DNA of 10,097 bases from the NCBI GenBank assembly GCA_018262455.1, contig JAGSPR010000239.1:1-10097 (forward strand). The letters are read 5' to 3'. This DNA is from Deltaproteobacteria bacterium (GTDB lineage: Bacteria; Myxococcota; Polyangia; Haliangiales; Haliangiaceae). The translations under genes and the position numbers were made by a program. The notes under the pieces are model-generated. The model worked only from the letters and a program-made list of their open reading frames with translations, was not told the origin of the DNA and did no database searches. Shown here one piece after another: positions 1-6,700 of this stretch (position 1 is the first letter of the stretch; each line of letters begins with the position of its first letter).

Positions 1-195
1 CGCCGTCACGCCCGCGGCGTCGTCGCGACCGACCGGCGCGGTGCCGAGCCGCCGCCCCGCGCCCGCGAACGCGGCGTCGAACCGCGCGCGATCGGCGGCG
101 TGCTCGATCGCGTCGCCCAGCCAGGCGCTCACGGCCGGAACGCAGTGTCGTTCCACGATGCCACGAAGCTGCTCGATCACCGGCCGGGACACCAT
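1..195 (-). CDS. EboA-like protein, N-terminal part (runs off the left edge)
   Basis: The minus strand has an open frame from an ATG at 195-193 to the window edge, giving 65 residues with no stop. The visible protein has Trp-Leu at 25-26 followed by an alpha-helical segment, then the stretch AFAGAGRRLGTAPV near residues 42-55. This pattern (a WL helix, then F-x-x-x-GRR-x-G-x-x-P-hydrophobic) is what I recall from EboA-domain proteins. In other bacteria these belong to the ebo cluster for trafficking or prenylated-metabolite export, alongside a TatD-like hydrolase and a UbiA-like prenyltransferase. The frame stays open upstream of the ATG without an evident start codon, so the chosen ATG is the best start visible, but a rarer start is possible. 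It is divergent from the CYTH gene across 72 bp. Only the first third or so of a typical EboA is visible, so the family call is tentative. That the segment is coding is more secure, because it follows the GC-rich codon pattern. Confidence 0.5.
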   Translation of the reverse strand, partial: MVSRPVIEQLRGIVERHCVPAVSAWLGDAIEHAADRARFDAAFAGAGRRLGTAPVGRDDAAGVTA

Positions 196-267
196 CGTGG
201 CCCGACCGTACCGCGACTCGAGAGCCAGGTCGATCCGGCCCGGTCCGATGATCCTGTACGGTGGCGC

Positions 268-738
268 ATGGCCGCAGAGATCGAGCGCAAGTACCGCGTG
301 GACGGCGCGCGCTGGAAGCCGAGCGACGAGGGGACCCTGTTCCAGCAGGGCTACCTGAGCTCCCACAAGGAGCGCACCGTCCGGGTCCGCATCGAGGGTA
401 CCGTCGGCAAGCTCACGATCAAGGGCCTCACGACCGGGGTCACGCGCGTCGAGTTCGAGTACGGGATCCCCGTCGAGGACGCCGCCGTGATGTTGCGCGA
501 CCTGTGCGAGCGCCCGCTGATCGAGAAGCGCCGTCACGTCGAGACCTACGAGGGCAAGACGTGGGAGATCGACGTCTTCCACGGCGACAACCTTGGCCTG
601 GTGATCGCCGAGATCGAGCTTCTGTCCGAGTCCGAGCCGTTCGCGGTCCCACCCTGGGCCATCGAGGAGGTCTCGCACGATCCGCGCTACTACAACGCCA
701 ACCTCGTGAGCTCGCCGTTCCGGTCCTGGTCGAGCTGA
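268..738 (+). CDS. CYTH domain protein (triphosphate tunnel metalloenzyme)
   Basis: This 156-residue protein is a single CYTH domain. The defining ExExK signature is at the N terminus (E4-I-E6-R-K8). Later charged strands fit the eight-stranded tunnel: R39/R41 in VRVRIEG, K49 and K52 in GKLTIKG, R60/E62/E64, K87-R88-R89, D102 in WEIDVF, and E115/E117 in AEIEL. Members of this superfamily bind triphosphate groups through Lys/Arg and a divalent metal through the Glu residues. Small bacterial members studied biochemically are mostly inorganic tripolyphosphatases or hydrolyse other triphosphates, and class-IV adenylate cyclases and thiamine triphosphatase share the fold. The length equals a bare domain, with no CHAD partner. 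No signal peptide is seen, so it should be cytoplasmic. The ATG at 268 is chosen because ExExK must lie a few residues from the N terminus; an open frame further upstream would add a non-homologous leader. The ribosome site is weak (GGTGG at 260-264). The exact substrate cannot be read from sequence. Confidence 0.93.
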   Translation: MAAEIERKYRVDGARWKPSDEGTLFQQGYLSSHKERTVRVRIEGTVGKLTIKGLTTGVTRVEFEYGIPVEDAAVMLRDLCERPLIEKRRHVETYEGKTWEIDVFHGDNLGLVIAEIELLSESEPFAVPPWAIEEVSHDPRYYNANLVSSPFRSWSS

Positions 739-781
739 GCGGTTGCCCGGCGGAACCAGCGTCCACGTTGCCGTGGCTCGG

Positions 782-1846
782 TCAGCCCGCCGCGCGCGCC
801 AGCCAGCCGTCGACCGCGGCGAGCAACTCGCGGTTGCCGTCCTGGTGATAGGCCGCCAGGGCGCGCGTGCACGCGGGGATGGTCGCGAGGAAGCGCGGCA
901 CCACGCCGGGCTCGCCCGGCTCCGCCGCCCACATGCCGTAGCCCTCGCGCTCGAGGTAGCGCGCGTTGAGCATCTGCTCGAACTGGCCGGCGAGCGGGAT
1001 CGCGAGCATCGGCTTGCCGAGGAACACCGCCTCGCCCATCAGGGTGAACCCGCCGCCGGCGATCACGCCACGGCAGGTCGCGAGGTCTTCGATGAAGCCG
1101 GCCTCGCTGAACGGCAGGAACCGGAGCTTGCCCTCGCAAAGCTCCTCGGTCAGCCCCGGTCGCATGCCATAGATCCGACACTCGATGCCGGTCTGGGCGA
1201 GCGCGCTCTGTAACGCTTCGTTCGCGCCCGACTGATAGACCAGCAGGTGCTCGCCCGGGCGCGCCGTCGCGCTCAGGATCTCGGGCCGCAGGATCGGCGG
1301 AAACAGGTAGGTGTCCGGCTTGCGCGGCGGTGGCCGAAAAAACGAGGTGATGAAGTAGGCGTCGCAGCCCGGCAGCTTGGTCTTGATGAAGGCCTTGGTC
1401 AGCTGGAACGCGACCTTGTTGTCCTCGATGATGTCTGCGGGGAGCGTGCAGCGATGGATCACCTGCATGTTGTCGATCGACAGGATCGGCAGGCGATGGG
1501 TCTTGCCATAGAAGTAGGACCACGACTCGAAGTCGCTGATCACGACCTCGGGCTCGAACGCGGTGATCAGCTCGAAGTACGCCGCGATGTTGCGCGGCAG
1601 CCCGAGCACGCCGCCCAGCACGTTGCTCCACAGCGTCTTGCCGCGGCGGACGCGGTTCTCCTCGAGGATCATGTGGAGCCCGTGGATCTTGTTGACGCCC
1701 TCGAAGCGCTTGGCCAGAAACTCGGCCGCGCGCCCCGACGCCATGATCTCGACCTCGTGCCCACCCGCGATGAGGTGCTCGAGCACCACCCGCGATCGCA
1801 TCGCATGGCCCATTCCTTCGCCGGTCACGCCGTACAGAATCCTCAT
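782..1846 (-). CDS. MJ1255/MurG-like glycosyltransferase
   Basis: This 354-residue protein has the GT-B fold layout of the MJ1255/VC2487-type family (Pfam Glyco_trans_1_3-like). The N-terminal Rossmann domain opens with MRILYGVTGEGMGHAMRS, where GEGMGHAMRS (residues 9-18) is the glycine-rich acceptor-side loop shared with MurG-type enzymes. VVISDFESW (101-109) follows a beta strand. The second domain starts near residue 198. GVIAGGGFTLMGEAVFLGKP (260-279) and the following IPLAGQFEQMLNARYLE correspond to the nucleotide-sugar binding segment (GGGxTLxE...G.P...P...QxxNA). It likely transfers a sugar from a nucleotide donor to a lipid or cell-surface glycan; donor and acceptor are unknown. No signal peptide or clear membrane helix is seen, so it is probably cytoplasmic or peripheral. 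Its stop faces that of the CYTH gene 43 bp away. Its start is only 20 bp from the divergent TIM-barrel gene. No convincing Shine-Dalgarno sequence precedes the ATG. Confidence 0.92.
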   Translation of the reverse strand: MRILYGVTGEGMGHAMRSRVVLEHLIAGGHEVEIMASGRAAEFLAKRFEGVNKIHGLHMILEENRVRRGKTLWSNVLGGVLGLPRNIAAYFELITAFEPEVVISDFESWSYFYGKTHRLPILSIDNMQVIHRCTLPADIIEDNKVAFQLTKAFIKTKLPGCDAYFITSFFRPPPRKPDTYLFPPILRPEILSATARPGEHLLVYQSGANEALQSALAQTGIECRIYGMRPGLTEELCEGKLRFLPFSEAGFIEDLATCRGVIAGGGFTLMGEAVFLGKPMLAIPLAGQFEQMLNARYLEREGYGMWAAEPGEPGVVPRFLATIPACTRALAAYHQDGNRELLAAVDGWLARAAG

Positions 1847-1866
1847 CGCGCGCGATACTAGCGAGC

Positions 1867-2718
1867 GTGAGACGTCGCGTGTGGTGCGAAACGCTGCCGT
1901 TCGACGAGCTCGCGCGCCCGCCCCTCGCCGCCCTGCTCGCGCGTCATCAGATCGATCTGCTGCTCGCCGTCCGCCCCTGGCAGCTCGCCGAGGTGCCAGA
2001 GGTCGTGCGCCGGCTCCAGGGCGCGGGGGTGTTCGTCGCCCTGTGGCCCATGCTCGCCGATGCCGACGGCCGGTGGGCCAGCGCCAGCTCCCACCGCAGG
2101 TTCATCCCGTTCGCCGACGAGCTGCTCGCGTGCGTCCCGTTCGCCGACGAGCTCGTGCTCGATTTCGAGCCGCCACTCCCGCAGCTTACCCGCTGGAAGG
2201 ATGGCCGCCCGACCTGGCGTCAGACGCCGTCCCCGCCCACCTATCGCGCCGCCCGCACTTCCTATGGCTCCGCGGTCGCGCGCTGGCGGACGAGCCACCG
2301 GATCACCACCGCGGTGATGCCGCTGCTCCCGTTCGAGCTCGGCGGCGAATGGCTCCAGCGCCTGCTCGGGACGCCCGCCTCCGCGCTCGCGGTCGATCGC
2401 CACAGCGTCATGGCCTATAGCTCGCTCTTCGAGGGCTGGTCCCGTGGCGTCGTCAACCGCCGGCGCGCCGAGGCCCTGCTCGTCGGCTGCGCCCACCTCA
2501 CCCGACTCCGGTTCGGCCCGCGTGCGGCGCTCTCGCTCGGCACCGTCGGCACCGGGGCGTTCGGCGACGAGCCGTGCTACCGCGACGTGGGCGAGCTCGC
2601 GCGCGACATCGCGATCGCCCGCCGCGCCGGGATCGACGAGCTCTCGCTGTTCGATCTCGGAGGCATCGTGCGACGCCCGCCGGCCGAGGCGTGGCTCGAA
2701 GCGTTGTGCGCCGACTGA
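1867..2718 (+). CDS. Uncharacterised TIM-barrel protein, glycosidase-like
   Basis: This is a 283-residue protein whose family I do not firmly recognise. Strand-like hydrophobic stretches recur at regular spacing: VWCETL, IDLLLAVRP, VFVALWPML, ELVLDFEPP (95-103), ITTAVMPLLPF, SVMAYSSLF (180-188), ALSLGTVGTGAF and ELSLFDLGGIV. Eight such units with helices between them indicate a (beta/alpha)8 barrel. The fourth strand ends in D99-F-E101, the sixth carries M182-A-Y184 and the eighth LFDLGG. These echo the DxE, MxYD and W-x-LGG positions of GH18 chitinase-like barrels, but the full DxxDxDxE motif is absent. A glycan-binding or hydrolase role is therefore only an inference. No signal peptide is seen, so it is probably cytoplasmic. 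Start is GTG at 1867; an in-frame GTG at 1879 is the alternative. It is divergent from the glycosyltransferase by 20 bp and convergent with the next gene by 46 bp. An in-frame 10-codon duplication lies at residues 79-98. Confidence 0.82.
   Translation: MRRRVWCETLPFDELARPPLAALLARHQIDLLLAVRPWQLAEVPEVVRRLQGAGVFVALWPMLADADGRWASASSHRRFIPFADELLACVPFADELVLDFEPPLPQLTRWKDGRPTWRQTPSPPTYRAARTSYGSAVARWRTSHRITTAVMPLLPFELGGEWLQRLLGTPASALAVDRHSVMAYSSLFEGWSRGVVNRRRAEALLVGCAHLTRLRFGPRAALSLGTVGTGAFGDEPCYRDVGELARDIAIARRAGIDELSLFDLGGIVRRPPAEAWLEALCAD
2105..2153 (+). repeat. 19-bp direct repeat inside the TIM-barrel gene
   Basis: The identical 19-mer TCCCGTTCGCCGACGAGCT occurs at 2105-2123 and again at 2135-2153, exactly 30 bp apart. 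It encodes two similar in-frame blocks, FIPFADELLA and CVPFADELVL (residues 79-98). The spacing of ten codons suggests a short tandem duplication within the coding sequence, placed just before the strand that carries the putative acidic pair D99/E101. Confidence 0.85.
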
Positions 2719-2764
2719 GCGCGAGCAACGCCTGCGCTTACGGCACTGCCGCCGAGCTCTGGGG

Positions 2765-3550
2765 TCAGAGGTACTTGTTGCAGGGCGCGCAGAACATCCG
2801 GCCGTACTGAGCCACCCAGGTCGACGGGGTCGCGCACGTCGGACAGGGTGCGCCTTGCTGCGGTTGCTGCGGCGGCTGATACATCTGCTGCTGTGGCGGC
2901 TGAGACGGCTGCGGTGCGTAGCCCTGCGGCGCGTAGCCTTGCGGCGCGTAGCCCTGCGGCGGCGGCGCGTAGCCCTGCGGCGCGTAGCCCTGCGGCGCGT
3001 AGCCCGGCGGCGCGTAGCCCGGCGGCGGGTAGCCTTGCTGCGGCGGGTACATGCCCATCGGCGGCCGCATCATCATCGGACGCATCGCCTGCGGCGGCCG
3101 TGGCCGCGTCATCCCCATGATGCTGCCGGCCAGGGTGGCCGCCCCGCCCGCGAAGAACACCCCCGCGCCGTACGCGAGCGATGAGCCCCCGGTGCGGAAC
3201 AGGAAGAACAGGCCAAACAGCAACGCCGCCGCGACGATGCTCATCGTGACGACCGCCAGCACGCTGCGGAACGGCCGGAACAGCTTGATCGCGGTGATCA
3301 CGCCCAGCACGGCGCTGCCAAGCACCAGCACGAACTCCAGCAGGCTGATCAGGTTGAAGGCGCCTCCCCCTCCGCTGAAGATCGACTCCGATCGGCAGGT
3401 CCCCTCGAAGCAGCTCTCGCCTCGGATCAGGCCGAACGAGAACGAGTAATCACCGCCACGCATCGAGACCCACGAGCCGGACACCGCGGCAAACAGCAGC
3501 AGGGCCGCTCCGATGAACAGCAGGATCGACGCGATGGGCGATGGTTTCAC
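2765..3550 (-). CDS. Four-helix membrane protein with PQGYA repeat tail and zinc ribbon
   Basis: This 261-residue protein has three parts. Residues 1-147 hold four hydrophobic helices (about 8-28, 66-90, 95-118 and 124-147). The first loop carries C47-FEGT-C52, which could form a disulfide outside the cytoplasm. Residues 150-233 are low-complexity Met/Pro/Gln/Tyr, including about seven PQGYA or PPGYA pentapeptides. The C terminus (C236-P-T-C239, then C254-A-P-C257) is a CxxC-x14-CxxC zinc-ribbon-like module ending NKYL. The topology predicted from the loop Cys pair puts both termini and the zinc ribbon in the cytoplasm (inference). No function is recognised; similar Pro/Gln/Tyr tails are often flexible scaffolds. 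The start is GTG at 3550-3548, supported by a perfect GGAGG six bases upstream. It is divergent from the large TPR gene and convergent with the TIM-barrel gene. Confidence 0.88.
   Translation of the reverse strand: MKPSPIASILLFIGAALLLFAAVSGSWVSMRGGDYSFSFGLIRGESCFEGTCRSESIFSGGGGAFNLISLLEFVLVLGSAVLGVITAIKLFRPFRSVLAVVTMSIVAAALLFGLFFLFRTGGSSLAYGAGVFFAGGAATLAGSIMGMTRPRPPQAMRPMMMRPPMGMYPPQQGYPPPGYAPPGYAPQGYAPQGYAPPPQGYAPQGYAPQGYAPQPSQPPQQQMYQPPQQPQQGAPCPTCATPSTWVAQYGRMFCAPCNKYL
2916..3026. repeat. 15-bp tandem repeat encoding PQGYA / PPGYA units
   Basis: Seven copies of a 15-bp unit, consensus GCGTAGCCCTGCGGC on the plus strand, run from 2916 to 3026 with a 6-bp insertion (GGCGGC, 2961-2966) after the third copy. 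Variants differ at one or two bases (CTT for CCT, CGG for CTG), and a decayed copy follows to about 3041. Read on the minus strand, each unit gives one pentapeptide of the tail of the membrane protein. The unit length keeps the frame, so copy number could change between strains without breaking the gene. Confidence 0.9.
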
Positions 3551-3752
3551 GCAGGACCTCCGGGCCGGACCCTACACGACCCGGCGGCCCGAGGAGCAAC
3601 TATCGTCCCGTCCGGGACGCGACCACGACCGAGCTTCCTCCCCGCAACCGACGTAAGGAGCACGACCAGATCCACAGCCGGCTGCTCGTAGCGAACCGGC
3701 TTCGCACGCGAACCTCGACTCAACCGACTTCGATCATGTTACCGCTCCGCTC
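3551..3752. other. Divergent intergenic region (202 bp)
   Basis: This is the longest gap between genes and must hold promoters for the membrane protein (leftward) and the TPR protein (rightward). It contains the Shine-Dalgarno site of the leftward gene at its left end and a perfect short hairpin at 3604-3619 (stem CGTCCC/GGGACG, loop GTCC) with no T run. I see no convincing -35/-10 pair, operator or small gene. A mini-frame, ATG at 3736 to TGA at 3756, encodes six residues and overlaps the TPR gene start by ATGA. Confidence 0.5.
3557..3561 (-). promoter_or_regulatory. Shine-Dalgarno GGAGG of the four-helix membrane protein
   Basis: On the minus strand GGAGG lies six bases upstream of the GTG at 3550-3548. 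It is the clearest ribosome binding site in the window and decides this non-ATG start. Confidence 0.75.
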
Positions 3753-6700
3753 ATGACGATGCAGCAGGACGAGGACGGCGGGTTGGCACAGGAGGAAGCG
3801 GAGCTCGTCGAGGCCGCGAAGCGTGCGTACGCGATGGCGGCGGCGATCGCACCAGCCGCCGGCCAGGTCACGCCGGCGGAGGTCGAGACGCTGCGCGTCG
3901 CGCTCGACGAGGTCCTGGACCTGACGGAGGCCGGACTCGCGGCCGCGCCCAACGACGACGAGCACGATGCCACGAGCCGCCTGCTCGCGTTCGTGTACGC
4001 CCGGTGTGCCGCGGTCGCGATCGCCGCCGGTGATGACAGGACCGCACACCGCTGGCTCGGCCTCGCGGAGCAGCTTGCGGTCGAGGTCGAGCTCAGGGAC
4101 GAGCTCACCGCGGCGCGCAGCAACCTCGAGCGCTATCGCATGCTCGTGCACGGCCGCAACCTCATGGCGCACGGCCAGCACCGCGCCGCGCGCAAGCTCT
4201 GGACCGAGCTCGCGAAGACTTCCACGACCGACACGATCGCGCGATCGGCTCGCCAGGAGCTCGATGCACCGCGCCCGCTGCGGAATGGCGAGCTGCCTGG
4301 GCTGGGCTCCTACAACGGCTTCGGCCTCGGGTTCTACGGCAGTCGCGATCACTCGCCCGACCACTCGTACGTCACGACCCACTGCGTGACGGCCCTGTTC
4401 ATTCCGCTGATTCCGATCGGTGCCTATCGCGTCCGCCGCGAGGGTGATTCGTACATGGTGATGGCGCGCGAGCGACTCTCGTTGTTCGCGAGGATCGCGC
4501 GGCTCGCGATCGCCGCGTCGGTCGTCCTCGCGATCACCGGCTTCGCATTGCATCACCACTACAACGATCCCGTTCGGCTCGCCCGCATTCACTTCGACGA
4601 GACCCTCGAGGCCGCGTCGTCAGGCGATCCGGAGGCCGGGCTGCGCGGCATCGATGCCGAGCTCGCGAGCGATCAGGTGTTCCGGATCGGGACCGAGCGC
4701 ACCGAGCGCGCGGGCGCCGCCGTGGTGACGCTCACCGCCGGGTACGTGGCCAGGCCGTTCACGCGCGACAGCCTCGATCAGGCGAGCAGGGTCGTGGGGC
4801 GCTATCAGGCGCTACCCGATCTCGCGAAGGGGGGCGTCGCCCGGGACGCCGTGCTCGCGAGCCTCGACGGCTGGATCCAGCAGCTCGGTGACGGCGCAGA
4901 CACTGCCGAGGCGCGGCTCGTGTTGCTGCGCCACGAGGCCGAGGTCGCCGACCCGGCGCGGGCGCCGAAGATCGCATCACGGATCACCGCCGCGCGGATC
5001 GCGGTCGCGAGCGCGAACGAAGCCGAGTGGCCCGTCGAGTCCCTCGCGATCCTCATGGAGGAGCCCAGCGCCGAGGCGATCGGGCGAGCCGATCAGATCA
5101 TCGCGCGGCTGGTCGATTCGCCATCGCTGCTCGTCGACGCCGGCCACGACCTCGACAGCTGGCTCGGCGCGACGACCGTTGCCGAGCTGCGCGCGCGCGT
5201 CGAGACGCAGCGCGCCCTCGCGACCCACGCCCAACCCGAGCTCGAGCCCGAAACGCTGACGACCGCGCAGCTCGCGGCGATGGCGAAGCAACGCCCGTGG
5301 GATCAGCTCGTCATCCTGCGTCTCGCACGCGACGAGGCGAGCGCCAACCAGCTCGACGCGGCTGCCGCGCGCCTCGCCGGGATCGGCAAGCCGGGCATGA
5401 TGATCCGCGACGCGCGCATGCTGCTCGGACAGCTCGCGAGCGCGAACGGCAAGCTCGACCAGGCGGACGCGTTGCTGTCGAGCCTGCTCGGCTCGCGGCT
5501 CCAGCGCTACCTCGCGGCCGGCGCCAAGCTCGATCAGGCGCTCACCGCGGTGCAAGCGCGGATCAAGCAGCAGCTCGACACCGGCTCGATCCCCGATGAC
5601 CTGCGCCGCAAGTACGAGGCGCTGGCCGGCGAGGAGGAACGCGCGGAGCTGATCAAGACCTGGGCCGGCGAGATGATCGGCGCGGATGGCGCGGTGAACG
5701 CGGCCCGCGAGGCGCACGACGCGCTTTCGGACATCGTGCCGGTCTCGCTCGCGGTCGGCACCGTCAAGTTGCGCCGCGCGCAGGCGATGCCCGACGGCCC
5801 GGCGCGCAGTGTGCTGCTCGTCGAAGCCGAGCGCACGTACCTCGCGATCCGCAGCGACGCCGAGGGACAACCCGCGTTCCGGCTCGGGCTCGGCGAGATC
5901 TACGCCCGGCTCGGCAAGGTGAAGGAGTCCGAGGCCGAGTTCGCCGCCGTCCTCGCGACGGGTGCCCCGTTGCTCAGCCTGCAAGTCGCGCAGATCTACC
6001 GCAGCATCGGAAGTACCGAGCGCGCCAAGCAGGTCGCCAACCAGGTCTTCGCGGACGGCAATGCGGATGCCGGGCAGAAGAGCCACGCCGCCGTGCTGCT
6101 CGCGCTGATGAGCGACGACGAGGAAGGCGAGAGCTGGTTCCACAAGGCCGATCAGACCGACCCGTTCGTGCGCACGTCGCTGCTCGAGCTCGAAGCCTCG
6201 CGCCTGCTACGGCAGAACAAGCGAGCGGAGTGTGCCGCCAAGTTCGCCGAGGCGGCAAAGGCTCACCTCGCGACGGCGAGTGCGGCGAGCATCGCGGGCT
6301 ACAACAATGCCGCGGTCGCCCACCGTGGCAGGTTCGCGTGCAGCGGAGACCTCGGCGCGCTTGCAGAAGCCGAGGCAGCGTTCGAGAAGGCATATCGCGC
6401 CAGCCGGGAGAGCCCGATCATCGTCGGGAACTTCGCTCGCGACCTCGAGACGAACGGTCGCATGCGCGTCATCGGTAAGCGGATCGACCTCCGAGCGTTC
6501 CAGCCGACCGAGTCCGACGTCGAAGAGCTGATCGATCAGTTGCTGGACAGCCCCGAGCACGATGCAATTCTGGCCGACCTTGCCGCGGATCGCGGGATCC
6601 GCCGTGGCGATCAGGTGTTCGCGGAGTACGAGGTACTCGCGTCGAGCAGCCCGGCCCCCTACAAGCATCGGTTCGACCAGGCGATGGAGCGGCGCGACGA

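Noticed and set aside
763..776. Hairpin CCACG-TTGC-CGTGG between the CYTH and glycosyltransferase stops, as a terminator
   Set aside because: The stem is only 5 bp and no T run follows on either strand, so it is not convincing as an intrinsic terminator.
690..1631. Long minus-strand frame of 313 codons across the glycosyltransferase gene
   Set aside because: It is Arg/Ala/Gly-rich with no domain. It lies in another frame of the glycosyltransferase, which has a clear family signature.
2916..3026. CRISPR-like array
   Set aside because: The 15-bp units are directly adjacent with no unique spacers and encode a pentapeptide repeat in frame.
3604..3619. Perfect 6-bp-stem hairpin upstream of the TPR gene as a riboswitch or terminator
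   Set aside because: It is a single short stem without a T tract or any known aptamer pattern; in DNA this GC-rich such stems arise often by chance.
4977..6143. Minus-strand frame of 388 codons opposite the TPR gene
   Set aside because: It is an antisense artefact of GC-rich codons in the TPR gene; the product is low-complexity Arg/Leu/Gly/Glu-rich with no motif. Other antisense frames there (3720-4592, 6207-6929) have the same character.
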